DNA of 64,000 bases from Polynucleobacter sp. HIN11 (GCF_030297675.1 NZ_AP028142.1:1749266-1813265); one strand, 5' to 3'; shown: positions 34,953-43,714, numbered from the stretch's first letter. Numbers and translations are program-made. The notes: generated by a model from the letters alone, not told the origin.

Positions 34953-35888
34953 ATGTCTAATACCTTTGAGAAGCACTTTACGATCGAGGGTGAGGAAACG
35001 CATCCGAGCATCAAGATCGATCCACAAAAAGCCAAGGTAACACTGGATTCGGGGGGCTCTAAGGCTTCACCAACCAAGTCTCAGCAAAACCCAGGCATTC
35101 AAGTAACGCCACCTCCAGCGATCACTTATAAAAATGAGATCACCTTCGTGGACTCATTGGCACATGATCAGCAAATCAAGCCCAAAAAGCTAGAAGAGTA
35201 TGTTCTGGCCTTTAAGCAAGGTGCTGAGAAAACAGCGCGATCGACGCTGGAGATGTGCCGGGTGGTGTATGAGGCAAACCAAACCTTGGGTGATTTGGAG
35301 TTTCGCGACTTTTGTCGTTCCATTGGATTTAAGGATTACAGCAGCACGATCCGTAAATTCATAGCCATTGGCAAAGTCTATCCGCGTTTTATCGACTATG
35401 CCAATCAGTTACCAGCCAGCTGGACTAACATTTATTTGATAACTCAAATTCCGGCTACGGAGTTTGAGAACATCATCAAGGGACGAGTCCGGCTGTCTGA
35501 ATTAACCGGCTCGCGTCTGCAAAAAATGTTAGAACGCACCAAGGATATCTCTGATATTCGAGGTGTTATGCGCTATGACAAAAAGAACTCGGGCTATGTG
35601 TATGCCAAGTTGCTTTTTACCAAGGTGCCTGATGATACCGATTGGCGTGCTGCGGAAAAGGCCATCAATGAGCTATGCGCTCGATTGCCCATCAAGTTCT
35701 TAGTTGACGAGAATGTCCGCAATGTTTTGTCCCAACGCAAAAACAAACGGTACGAGCAAACCAAGAAGCATTACAAGGATATTGAAATGCGTCCTGACCT
35801 ATGGGATCTTGGTGCCGAAGCAAATGCTGCCTATAAGACCGCTGAGCGTGTCAAAGAAGCAGATGCTAAGACAACTGTAACAGTATAA
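34953..35888 (+). CDS. putative DNA-binding protein with a ParB/DUF3102-like helical region
   Basis: 311 residues from the ATG at 34953, preceded by AAAAGGAG with good spacing; eight more codons upstream are possible but lack a site. After a flexible N-terminus (about 70 residues) comes a helical region: LEMCRVVYEANQTLGDLEF, FCRSIGFKDYSSTIRKFIAI and LPASWTNIYLITQIP. This is the build of DUF3102/ParB-type HTH proteins on phages and plasmids. The basic C-terminal part may bind DNA. Family assignment tentative. Confidence 0.6.
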   Translation: MSNTFEKHFTIEGEETHPSIKIDPQKAKVTLDSGGSKASPTKSQQNPGIQVTPPPAITYKNEITFVDSLAHDQQIKPKKLEEYVLAFKQGAEKTARSTLEMCRVVYEANQTLGDLEFRDFCRSIGFKDYSSTIRKFIAIGKVYPRFIDYANQLPASWTNIYLITQIPATEFENIIKGRVRLSELTGSRLQKMLERTKDISDIRGVMRYDKKNSGYVYAKLLFTKVPDDTDWRAAEKAINELCARLPIKFLVDENVRNVLSQRKNKRYEQTKKHYKDIEMRPDLWDLGAEANAAYKTAERVKEADAKTTVTV

Positions 35889-35951
35889 GAAGCTGCCGTC
35901 GCTGCAGAGACGGTAGTTTTTTAATCAAACAACTTTATATGAGAGAACATC

Positions 35952-36107
35952 ATGAAAAATAAACTATCCAATGTAATCTGGGTTGACTTTAAATCAGGTC
36001 GAAAAATTGATTTAAGCAATCTGGAGCGCCCACAAAAGCCTCATCAAGTAATTCTAAGCATATGCAAGAGTGAGCATATTTCGCGAAAGAAAGTGGGGTA
36101 TCAATGA
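35952..36107 (+). CDS. 51-residue small ORF
   Basis: ATG at 35952 (MKNKLSNVIWVDFKSGRKI...) after GAGAGAACATC. Its TGA overlaps the next ATG as ATGA, a good sign of a coupled pair. The gap between the ParB-like gene and this ORF contains a GCCGTCGCTGCAGAGACGG-type hairpin (35893-35911, CCGTC/GACGG) followed by TAGTTTTTT, which is likely the terminator of the preceding gene. No function recognised. Confidence 0.5.
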   Translation: MKNKLSNVIWVDFKSGRKIDLSNLERPQKPHQVILSICKSEHISRKKVGYQ

Positions 36108-36277
36108 TTATCTACACCATTGAATACACAATTGAGGTTTTGGGTAGCGTTGAAATAAAGGCTACTTCAAAAAACGAGGCTTACGAGAAATACAATCAAA
36201 TCTCATGGCAGGAGCTGATTGATATTGGGAGCAAAAGTGAGCAATACGATATTTATGAGACCTCAGTTGAAGATTAG
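36104..36277 (+). CDS. 57-residue small ORF, coupled to the previous
   Basis: Starts inside the stop of the 35952 ORF (ATGA). 57 residues, acidic, two predicted strands then helix (MIIYTIEYTIEVLGSVEIKA split over residues 1-20; ISWQELIDIGSKSE further on). It ends 8 bp before the stop of the integrase on the other strand. A fold like small DUF-type phage proteins is possible, nothing more. Confidence 0.5.
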   Translation: MIIYTIEYTIEVLGSVEIKATSKNEAYEKYNQISWQELIDIGSKSEQYDIYETSVED

Positions 36278-36284
36278 GCAAAAT

Positions 36285-37499
36285 TTAAGCCAACTTCTCC
36301 GCATTCATCATTGGGGTCAACTTCGAGTAATGCCGCTCAATCATGCCCACGCTAGTGCCCATTTGCCTGGCCAATGTGTGTATATCCACACCCTTGGCCA
36401 AGGCCAGTGTGGCATAGGTGTGGCGCAGACTATATAGAGTTCGGTTCTGTCCGCTGCCATCTGTGCGCATGTGGCTGCGAACCATTAAGTTACGAAAGAT
36501 ATTTTCCATGTTGCTTATTTGCTCACCCGTAGGTAGTCGAAATATCAAGGCGTCTAACTTGGCCTCAATCACAGCCGCCAATCCTGAATAGGGCAGCTTG
36601 TGCCAACGAATGATCTGTTCAAACACCCGGATCACGGCATTTTTTGCAATCAGATATCTGGGACCCGTCTTACCCGACACCCAAATCCGCAAATACCGGC
36701 GGTTACCGATCCAGTGCCACTGCAAGTGTCGCCATCTAAGTGGTAATGCTTCTGTTCCATGCCGAACACCCGTGTTGACCAGAAACTCAATGTAGTAGGT
36801 GCACAGGGTTCGCATGTGGGCGGTTCGCATGGTGTATGAACTCCGTTGCCAGGTCTGGGTATAGCTCAATAACTCAGTGATTTCCTGTTCGGTAAACGCG
36901 GGTCTTGCTTGGCTGGCTCGTCCTTTGGCATCTAACATGGGCACTGGTTGATTAATGCCAACAAGGCCATGGTCTCTAGCTAGATTGATTACTCGGGCAT
37001 AGGCACTGGCGTGATTACGCTTGGTGCTGGCCATGGGGATCTTGCCCATCTCGCTGGCGCGCCAAGATTCAAAATCACTGATCAACTCGGTTGTAATTTG
37101 CCCCACTTCATATTTTCCAAAGAAGGGAATCAAATACTTGTTAATAGCAAAGGTGTAGTCTCGATAAGTGCGTTTACCCACTTGGTTATTCATTGCCTGA
37201 GCCATACGGTCAATCTCATCTGCGGCCACTTGCCTGAAGGTTTTGGTGACTGGAGACAATCCTGCACTAACTTTGATCTTGATGGTTTCATATATAACCA
37301 CAGCTTGGGTCTGGGCTAATACCAAATCATCTGTATTAGTTGACGCTGAGTGCCATTGCCCATTGGGTAACTTGAAGCGACATTGCCATTTACTGCTATG
37401 AGATCGTTTGAAGAGGGTTAGTTCACCGCCAAGCAATGCGACGGCTTTGGGCAACTCTTGGGTGGCAGAGTGAGCGAAGAAATACTGTAAGTTTTGCAA
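36285..37499 (-). CDS. tyrosine-type integrase
   Basis: 404 residues with a full phage-integrase build: an N-terminal arm-type part (LFKRSHSSKWQCRFKLPNG), a core-binding domain (DYTFAINKYLIPFFGKYEVG) and the catalytic domain with Arg in NTGVRHGTEALPLRW, Lys in VSGKTGPRYL, YSLRHTYATLAL and the nucleophile Tyr in ERHYSKL near residue 393. As the only full-length recombinase in the element it is the best candidate for integration at tRNA-Phe. It lies in the middle of the element rather than next to an att site. Confidence 0.92.
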   Translation of the reverse strand: MQNLQYFFAHSATQELPKAVALLGGELTLFKRSHSSKWQCRFKLPNGQWHSASTNTDDLVLAQTQAVVIYETIKIKVSAGLSPVTKTFRQVAADEIDRMAQAMNNQVGKRTYRDYTFAINKYLIPFFGKYEVGQITTELISDFESWRASEMGKIPMASTKRNHASAYARVINLARDHGLVGINQPVPMLDAKGRASQARPAFTEQEITELLSYTQTWQRSSYTMRTAHMRTLCTYYIEFLVNTGVRHGTEALPLRWRHLQWHWIGNRRYLRIWVSGKTGPRYLIAKNAVIRVFEQIIRWHKLPYSGLAAVIEAKLDALIFRLPTGEQISNMENIFRNLMVRSHMRTDGSGQNRTLYSLRHTYATLALAKGVDIHTLARQMGTSVGMIERHYSKLTPMMNAEKLA

Positions 37500-37602
37500 A
37501 TTCAGCGTCCATTTACGCGACGCTTGCTAGCTTAGCTTCAGATCGGGGTTTGGGCGACCGATTTATTTTGTCGGGAAAACCGACATTCTAAATATTCCAA
37601 AA

Positions 37603-38496
37603 TCAAAGCATTGTCAGAATAGCCGCCATACCGAGGGAGCCAAGAGTAAAAGAAAATATTACGGATCGACATGAAGTACCTTTAAGAGCTTCAGGAATCA
37701 ACTCTTCCTTGATAACAAACATCATTGCACCCGCTGAAATTGCGAGAGCCCATGGAAGCAGCAGCGCACTATCGCCTACTGCGAATATGCCTATAGCTGC
37801 GCCCAACGGCTCAAGTAATCCTGTAGCTACAGCCAACGCAAACGCCATGCTACGGCTTGCACCAATCGACCAAAGGGCCGTCGCCACGATAAGCCCTTCA
37901 GGAATATTCTGCATACCAATTGATAATGCAATACCCCAACCTAAGGCATCACCACCCCCATAACCAGCGCCAACGGCAAAACCTTCAGGCAGATTATGGA
38001 CGGCAATAGCAATCACCATCAATCGTATTGAATCCGCAGACAATACAACACAAGTATTTGGGGCAGCATGCATGTGTGGCAACATCCGATCAAGCGCGGC
38101 CATTGCTGCATAACCGATAACAACGGCCAGCAGAATATCAAACGCCACAGGAATATTGCTCATTTGGATGGCTGGCATAAGCAACGATAAAAGCGCAGCT
38201 GCAAACATGGCTCCCGCAGACAGCGCCAAAAATCCAAATATTCCTTGAGTGATCGTACTGCGCTTCAGTGCGAAGATACCCAAAGCGCCTAGGCCTGTTA
38301 CCCCCCCAGCAAATAATGAAGCCTGTAAAGCTTGGGTTTCAGTTGGGTGTAATTGCAACCATGCAGTCCATAGCCCCAAACCGATGCTGTATAAGATTAA
38401 GGCAAGCCCAATGAGGTTGATTGGCAACCCCCACAACAAGCGGATTGGCATTGCACTCATGCGGTGTTTCATGCGAAGAATAACTTGGGTCATCAC
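37603..38496 (-). CDS. ZIP-family divalent metal transporter
   Basis: Inner-membrane metal importer, probably zinc or a related divalent ion. 297 residues, eight membrane spans. The signature pair of helices is visible as VIAIAVHNLPEGFAVG and ALSIGMQNIPEGLIVATAL, both with the HN-PEG / QN-PEG pore motif. Two internal Mets after the annotated one (MMTQVILRMKH) are alternative starts. Upstream is a leader of about 90 nt with small hairpins. Metal specificity not inferable. Confidence 0.88.
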   Translation of the reverse strand: MMTQVILRMKHRMSAMPIRLLWGLPINLIGLALILYSIGLGLWTAWLQLHPTETQALQASLFAGGVTGLGALGIFALKRSTITQGIFGFLALSAGAMFAAALLSLLMPAIQMSNIPVAFDILLAVVIGYAAMAALDRMLPHMHAAPNTCVVLSADSIRLMVIAIAVHNLPEGFAVGAGYGGGDALGWGIALSIGMQNIPEGLIVATALWSIGASRSMAFALAVATGLLEPLGAAIGIFAVGDSALLLPWALAISAGAMMFVIKEELIPEALKGTSCRSVIFSFTLGSLGMAAILTML

Positions 38497-38498
38497 TT

Positions 38499-38590
38499 TT
38501 CTCCGTCAGATGATCTACCTCGTTGAGGAAGGATCTAAGCCCTCCGCCAACCAATAGCATTTGGTTTAATCTACGATTGCATTTTTGATT
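38499..38590 (-). promoter_or_regulatory. possible structured leader of the ZIP transporter
   Basis: On the minus strand the leader contains ACCAA-6 nt-TTGGT, then a GATC...CCTC-AAC-GAGG...GATC nested hairpin directly before the coding start. It does not match any metal riboswitch I can name, including the yybP-ykoY type. Confidence 0.3.
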
Positions 38591-38681
38591 GACCCGATTA
38601 ATCAGTCAAATGAATAGTTTTGATAGAGGTGATCGAAAAATTCGATATAAATTCAGTTGAAACCTTGAATTCGTAAGACAA

Positions 38682-39569
38682 CTAGGCTTTTAATATTTTG
38701 ACCAAGGCATTAAATTCCTCAATACGAGCGGTTGTCTGACGGGCAACTAAAGCAATTTTTCGTTTCGGGGCGGGGCTAATCAGCGGACGTGCTGTAAGTT
38801 TGGTTTGTTTTAAAAAACCAGCTTTAATCGCCATTTCGGGCAATAGTGCCAAGCCCAATCCTGACTCAACCATTTGTACTAAGGTTAGCAAGCTCGTAGC
38901 TTCTAATGCATCGGGCGGTAATTCGTTACGCTTGCAGGCTTTTAAGGTGTGCTCCCGCAAACAATGCCCTTCCTCCAAAAATAAGATTTGATCCGACATT
39001 TTGTTCGTTAGTTGGATATCCTTATTCTTTAAAACTGGGTCATCGGCTTTTCCAATGAGCCAGAATTCATCATCAAAGACCTCTTTCACCAAATAACCAC
39101 TGGTGGGATACGGTAGTGCGATTAAAGCGAAATCTAATTCATGTCGACTAAGTTTGTCGATTAAATTAACAGTCAGGTCCTCTCGGGGGATAACCTTTAA
39201 GTCAGGGTAGCTAGAGCGCATCTTTGGCAATAACCACGGCAGAACAAATGGTGCGATGGTTGGAATAACGCCTAATTTCACCATCCCCCGCATGGCGCCT
39301 GACGAAGCCTCAACAAAGTCCACCAAATCATCTGCCTGCCCGATGAGTGCCTCAGCTCTTTGAGCCACCCCCAGTCCAATGGCAGTCAGCGATACAGAAT
39401 GCTTATCGCGCTCGACCAACTGAACACCTAGCGTGTCTTCAAGCTCTTTGAGTCCAGCACTTAAGGTTGATTGACCAACAAAGCAAAGCTCCGCGGCTTT
39501 CGTGAAATTAAGCGTCTGCCCCAAAGCAACTAGGTAGCGCAACTGTTTTAGGGTTGGGGTCATCGTCAT
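38682..39569 (-). CDS. oxyR: hydrogen peroxide-inducible activator OxyR
   Basis: LysR-type regulator of peroxide defence. 295 residues. The N-terminal winged HTH is LGQTLNFTKAAELCFVGQS. Redox-sensing cysteines are Cys203 and Cys212, in EEGHCLREHTLKAC, exactly the OxyR arrangement. It is divergent from katG with 283 bp between; a target site in that gap is expected. The neighbourhood (katG, CDGSH protein) is an oxidative-stress module carried by the element. Confidence 0.94.
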   Translation of the reverse strand: MTMTPTLKQLRYLVALGQTLNFTKAAELCFVGQSTLSAGLKELEDTLGVQLVERDKHSVSLTAIGLGVAQRAEALIGQADDLVDFVEASSGAMRGMVKLGVIPTIAPFVLPWLLPKMRSSYPDLKVIPREDLTVNLIDKLSRHELDFALIALPYPTSGYLVKEVFDDEFWLIGKADDPVLKNKDIQLTNKMSDQILFLEEGHCLREHTLKACKRNELPPDALEATSLLTLVQMVESGLGLALLPEMAIKAGFLKQTKLTARPLISPAPKRKIALVARQTTARIEEFNALVKILKA

Positions 39570-39676
39570 TTGGTAATCGATAAATTAGATTGAAATCATC
39601 ATTTTAATTAGTTGGACTGATACTGGCAAGACGCCCAAAATCCCCTTGTTGATGAACAAATCGCACCGAGGATCAA

Positions 39677-39781
39677 ATGAGTTGGATTTTGAAAATTAAA
39701 TCGCAGTTCAGTTTAAGTAAGCAAGACTTGATCTATTTCCTAGCGACCTATATGGCTGGCTCAGTCCATATCGGGCGTTAA
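39677..39781 (+). CDS. 34-codon ORF between oxyR and katG
   Basis: ATG at 39677 with GAGG five bases upstream. 34 codons with a moderately hydrophobic second half (LIYFLATYMAGSVHI). It lies 71 bp before katG in the same direction. It may be a leader peptide, a small protein or chance. The remaining intergenic region (39570-39676) is AT-rich and should hold the OxyR-controlled promoter, but no site is certain. Confidence 0.3.
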   Translation: MSWILKIKSQFSLSKQDLIYFLATYMAGSVHIGR

Positions 39782-39852
39782 TTCTGGAAATTGATTTGGG
39801 CATTTGTTATTCAACATTAATTGACATCACAATTTTATAAAAGGAGCAGGCA

Positions 39853-42003
39853 ATGAAAACTCAGGGTGTATGTCCTGTAGCGCACGGCAGTAACACACAA
39901 GCAAGTGGTCCGATGGTTTGGTGGCCCAAGTCCCTCAACCTCGATATTCTGCATCAACACGATAGCAAGACTAACCCAATGGGCTCATCTTTTAGCTACC
40001 GTCAGGCATTAAAAACGCTTGATGTAAATGCTCTAAAAAAAGATTTGAAAGCGCTCATGACCGATAGTCAGCCATGGTGGCCAGCCGATTGGGGTCATTA
40101 TGGTGGCCTGATGATCCGTATGGCATGGCATGCAGCGGGCACGTATCGAATTGCAGACGGTCGCGGTGGCTCCGGCACTGGCAATCTTCGCTTTGCACCT
40201 TTGAATTCTTGGCCAGATAACACCAACCTTGATAAAGCACGGCGCCTCTTGTGGCCCATCAAAAAGAAATACGGTAACGCCGTTAGCTGGGCCGACCTCA
40301 TGATTTTGGCTGGCAATATGGCCTACGAGTCCATGGGTCTTAAAACCTTTGGCTTTTCATTTGGTCGGGAAGACATTTGGCATCCACAAAAGGATATTTA
40401 CTGGGGCTCTGAAAAAGAATGGTTACAAAAAAGCGGTGGCGAAGGTAGCCGCTATTCGGGCGTGCGTGATTTAGCAAACCCATTAGCTGCCGTGATGATG
40501 GGTCTGATATATGTCAATCCAGAAGGCGTCGACGGTAACCCCGATCCATTAAAAACAGCGCACGATATTCGTGTCACCTTTGGTCGGATGGCCATGAACG
40601 ATGAAGAAACAGTAGCGTTGACGGCTGGTGGACACACTGTTGGTAAAGCACATGGAAATGGCAATCCTGCTAATTTAGGACCCGCTCCTGAAGGTGCTCC
40701 GATTGAAGAACAAGGATTTGGTTGGATGAATCACAAAACCCGTGGCATTGGTCGCGATACCGTCACAAGCGGTATTGAAGGCGCATGGACCACACATCCC
40801 ACAAAATGGGATAACGGTTACTTCCATTTGCTCTTGAACTACGAATGGGCGCTCAAGAAAAGCCCTGCCGGTGCATGGCAATATGAACCCATCAACATTA
40901 AAGAAGAAGATAAGCCGGTGGATGTCGAAGATCCATCGATTCGTCGCAATCCCATCATGACCGATGCCGATATGGCCATGAAGGAAGACCCCGAGTATCG
41001 GAAGATTTCTGAGCGGTTTTATAAAGATCCAGCCTACTTCTCGGAAACCTTCGCTCGCGCTTGGTTTAAGCTAACCCATCGAGATATGGGTCCCAAGGCG
41101 CGTTATTTTGGTCCAGACGTTCCGAAAGAGGAGCTCATTTGGCAAGATCCAATTCCAGTGGGTCGTAAAGACTACAACGTGAGTTTGATCAAAGCCAAAA
41201 TTAAGTCTGCGGGCTTATCCAATACTGAAATGATTACCACTGCATGGGATAGTGCTCGTACCTACAGAGGATCAGATAAACGTGGTGGCGCCAATGGTGC
41301 ACGCATTCGTTTAGCACCGCAAAAGGACTGGATCGGTAATGAACCCCAACGCTTGGCTAAAGTTCTAGCCGCATATGAACAGATCGCCAAAGAGACCGGT
41401 GTGAGCGTTGCCGACATTATTGTGCTGGGCGCCAATATTGCTATTGAACAAGCTGCCAAAGCAGCCGGACATGATGTGGAAGTACCTTTCAAGCCGGGTC
41501 GCGGGGATGCTACACAGGCTATGACCGATATTGAATCCTTTGAGGTTCTTGAACCAGTAGCTGATGGCTATCGGAACTGGCTCAAAGAGGACTACGTTGT
41601 AACACCCGAAGAGCTCCTATTGGACCGCACCCAGCTGATGGGTTTAACTGCCAATGAAATGACAGTCCTAATTGGTGGCATGCGTGTATTGGGTACCAAT
41701 CATGGCGGTAGTAAACATGGTGTGTTTACCGATCGAGTGGGAGCCTTAACCAATGACTTCTTTGTAAACCTAACGGATATGAACTATGCATGGCAACCGA
41801 CAGGCAAAAATAGCTATGACATTGTTGAACGTGCCACAGGCAAAAAGCGTTGGACCGCAACACGCGTTGACCTTGTATTTGGATCAAACTCGGTATTGCG
41901 AGCCTACGCAGAGGTCTATGCCCAAGATGATAATCAGACGAAGTTTGTCAATGACTTCATCGCAGCATGGGTGAAAGTGATGAATGCAGATCGGTTTGAT
42001 TAA
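39853..42003 (+). CDS. katG: catalase-peroxidase
   Basis: Bifunctional heme enzyme that removes hydrogen peroxide. 716 residues, family length. Distal heme pocket Arg89-Trp92-His93 is in IRMAWHAAGTY; the Tyr in GLIYVNPEG (about 220) and Met in GRMAMNDEE (about 246) complete the Trp-Tyr-Met crosslink; proximal His is in GGHTVGKAHG. ATG at 39853 after AAAAGGAG. Ends in a strong terminator. Divergent OxyR is the likely activator. Confidence 0.97.
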   Translation: MKTQGVCPVAHGSNTQASGPMVWWPKSLNLDILHQHDSKTNPMGSSFSYRQALKTLDVNALKKDLKALMTDSQPWWPADWGHYGGLMIRMAWHAAGTYRIADGRGGSGTGNLRFAPLNSWPDNTNLDKARRLLWPIKKKYGNAVSWADLMILAGNMAYESMGLKTFGFSFGREDIWHPQKDIYWGSEKEWLQKSGGEGSRYSGVRDLANPLAAVMMGLIYVNPEGVDGNPDPLKTAHDIRVTFGRMAMNDEETVALTAGGHTVGKAHGNGNPANLGPAPEGAPIEEQGFGWMNHKTRGIGRDTVTSGIEGAWTTHPTKWDNGYFHLLLNYEWALKKSPAGAWQYEPINIKEEDKPVDVEDPSIRRNPIMTDADMAMKEDPEYRKISERFYKDPAYFSETFARAWFKLTHRDMGPKARYFGPDVPKEELIWQDPIPVGRKDYNVSLIKAKIKSAGLSNTEMITTAWDSARTYRGSDKRGGANGARIRLAPQKDWIGNEPQRLAKVLAAYEQIAKETGVSVADIIVLGANIAIEQAAKAAGHDVEVPFKPGRGDATQAMTDIESFEVLEPVADGYRNWLKEDYVVTPEELLLDRTQLMGLTANEMTVLIGGMRVLGTNHGGSKHGVFTDRVGALTNDFFVNLTDMNYAWQPTGKNSYDIVERATGKKRWTATRVDLVFGSNSVLRAYAEVYAQDDNQTKFVNDFIAAWVKVMNADRFD

Positions 42004-42020
42004 TCACTAGCTATACTTTT

Positions 42021-42046
42021 GATGACGGGGGTAAAGCCCCGTCATC
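42021..42046 (+). terminator. terminator of katG
   Basis: 10-bp stem GATGACGGGG/CCCCGTCATC with a 6-nt loop, 17 bp after the katG stop; a T-rich stretch follows about 10 bp later. Confidence 0.75.
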
Positions 42047-42143
42047 AATCGTAATAATTTTTTGGTAATTGAAATTATTTGGAACTTAAAGAAATTAAAA
42101 CTGCTCCAATTATCTTGAAATACAACTCTATACACTAGAAATC

Positions 42144-42380
42144 ATGAAACCAACCATTCCTCAAAAAGCACCTTACCCGATAACTGTTGAGGCTGGAAAA
42201 ACTTATTACTGGTGCTCCTGTGGCAAAAGCAAAAATCAACCCTTTTGCGATGGCAGTCACCAAGGTACTAAATTTACACCCAAGCAATTGGTAGCCACAG
42301 AATCAAAGACCATTTACTTCTGTGGGTGTAAGCAATCAAAAAATGGCGTGTTCTGTGATGGTAGCCATAATGCCTTATAA
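42144..42380 (+). CDS. CDGSH iron-sulfur domain protein, two motifs
   Basis: 78 residues with two CDGSH-type 2Fe-2S sites: Cys24, Cys26, Cys35, His39 and Cys60, Cys62, Cys71, His75. Double CDGSH proteins of this size are known in bacteria; roles in redox or iron homeostasis are suggested. Its position after katG in the element makes a part in the oxidative stress module plausible, but there is no operon link because katG has its own terminator. Frame continues open for 54 more codons after the TAA, see findings. Confidence 0.92.
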   Translation: MKPTIPQKAPYPITVEAGKTYYWCSCGKSKNQPFCDGSHQGTKFTPKQLVATESKTIYFCGCKQSKNGVFCDGSHNAL

Positions 42381-42718
42381 AGCAAACCGAAGGCAGCCTC
42401 ATGCTCTGCTAACCCATTAGGCCGCTACCCACGGCTTGAAGGGCTGGCTAATCTGCGGCACAGAATGCTCAACAATGACATACAGCGCCCTGATTTAGCT
42501 GTTCTTCGAGGCAATAATGAGGATGGGTTGCAGGAAGTTCAATAAATTTATCAAGCGTCCAGTAATCGGACGCCCAAAATTTTGTTCCACTTGGAACAGA
42601 GGATTAAACATCCTCTATCTACCCAGGCTTGATTGATACAGGCTTGTAGGGATTGCTCTATATTAATTAAAGTTGGAGAATCAAAGAAATTGTTGAATAT
42701 AAGAATGGACAAAATACC
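42381..42718. other. 338-bp gap: hairpin cluster ahead of the 268-residue gene
   Basis: After the CDGSH stop the frame stays open to 42545 but has no likely own start. Then three small perfect hairpins follow in 62 bp: GCGTCC/GGACGC (42555-42573), TGTTCC/GGAACA (42583-42598) and AGAGGAT/ATCCTCT (42598-42616). None has a T run. A GGAG site at 42675-42678 precedes the next gene. Confidence 0.45.
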
Positions 42719-43525
42719 TTGTCTTCAAAAGAACTTGCAGAACTTGAAAATGCCCTCAACAGGTTAAGTTATTTTTACAACGAACTTGAAGTCTTTCTTC
42801 CAAAAATATACTTTAATGAAGATGCCCCTTACAGAACATTTAGAGTAAACAATGATGAGCACACCGATTCACTAGTTTGCTATTTAAAAGGAATGAAGGC
42901 TGTCTCAACTTTGAATGCAAGCCTAGTCTTGCTTAAGTCAGGATATACCCAAGAAGTTGGTGCACTTTGCAGAATGCTTGATGAAGCGTGTAACGAAATA
43001 TTATTTTTAATCAAGCCCGAAGGTGAAAATGCATTAAGCAGTAGTCAAGAGCAATTCTTAGACAGCTTTTATCAGGAAGAATTTAGTGAATCTAAAAATA
43101 TTCTTGAAGCACATAACCCACGACATACTGTGTCTTCTCAAAAAATTCACGCATCAATTGCAAGAACTATGTCTATATCAATAAATCCTTCTGATGCACA
43201 AGCAATGTCAAGCATAGTTCAAAAAACACTATCTGGCTATGTTCATGGAGCATATCCGCAAATTATGGAGATGTATGGTGGCAATCCACCACACTTTCAT
43301 ATGCATGGAATGCTAGGAACTCCGAGAATGGTTGAGTGGACGGCTCAAGTCGTCTCATACACCGATAAACTGATAATGCTTTCTATTTTGATCTCTAGAA
43401 AACTGGGTGCCCTAGGAGTGGAAAAACTTATGCAAGAATTTAGGTTTGAATTTGAGTCTAAATTTTCTACGCGATCAGATCTATCGCCTAAAGAGTTGCT
43501 TGAGGCGGCTAAAAAATCACAATAG
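42719..43525 (+). CDS. unrecognised island protein, all-helical appearance
   Basis: 268 residues counted from TTG at 42719; the open frame continues upstream to 42671 with coding-like sequence (KEIVEYKNGQNTL) but contains no ATG, GTG or TTG there. An ATT at 42689 lies 10 bases after GGAG and could be a rare start. Sequence is acidic and helical at first (LAELENALNRLSYFYNELEV), with a later GAYPQIMEMYGGNPPHFHMHG segment rich in His and Met. No domain recognised; the codon use is more AT-rich than in core genes. Ends in a weak terminator. Confidence 0.55.
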   Translation: MSSKELAELENALNRLSYFYNELEVFLPKIYFNEDAPYRTFRVNNDEHTDSLVCYLKGMKAVSTLNASLVLLKSGYTQEVGALCRMLDEACNEILFLIKPEGENALSSSQEQFLDSFYQEEFSESKNILEAHNPRHTVSSQKIHASIARTMSISINPSDAQAMSSIVQKTLSGYVHGAYPQIMEMYGGNPPHFHMHGMLGTPRMVEWTAQVVSYTDKLIMLSILISRKLGALGVEKLMQEFRFEFESKFSTRSDLSPKELLEAAKKSQ

Positions 43526-43531
43526 CATTTT

Positions 43532-43554
43532 GAAGCTGAGTAATTAGCTTTTTT
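43532..43554 (+). terminator. weak terminator after the 268-residue gene
   Basis: 5-bp stem AAGCT/AGCTT, 8-nt loop, followed by TTTT; immediately after comes a second hairpin TTTTGTTC/GAACAAAA (43551-43572). The remaining sequence to 43714 holds no gene I can support; a partial tRNA-Phe-like stretch (43695-43714) directly precedes the right att repeat. Confidence 0.45.
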
Positions 43555-43714
43555 GTTCCATTCAGAACAAAATGACTGGCCAACGCAATGCTGTCGATGC
43601 CATTTGGGCGATATTCGAAACCGCAGTGATCCAAGAAATTTGGTGCCGATTGGGCAGTGAGTCTTGCTGTGCTTAGACTCAATGTGCAGAACTGTTTTAG
43701 TCCTCTATCCTACG

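Noticed and set aside
39570..39852. Exact OxyR operator
   Set aside because: AT-rich dyads such as those near 39580-39600 do not match the tetranucleotide pattern well enough to place a site.
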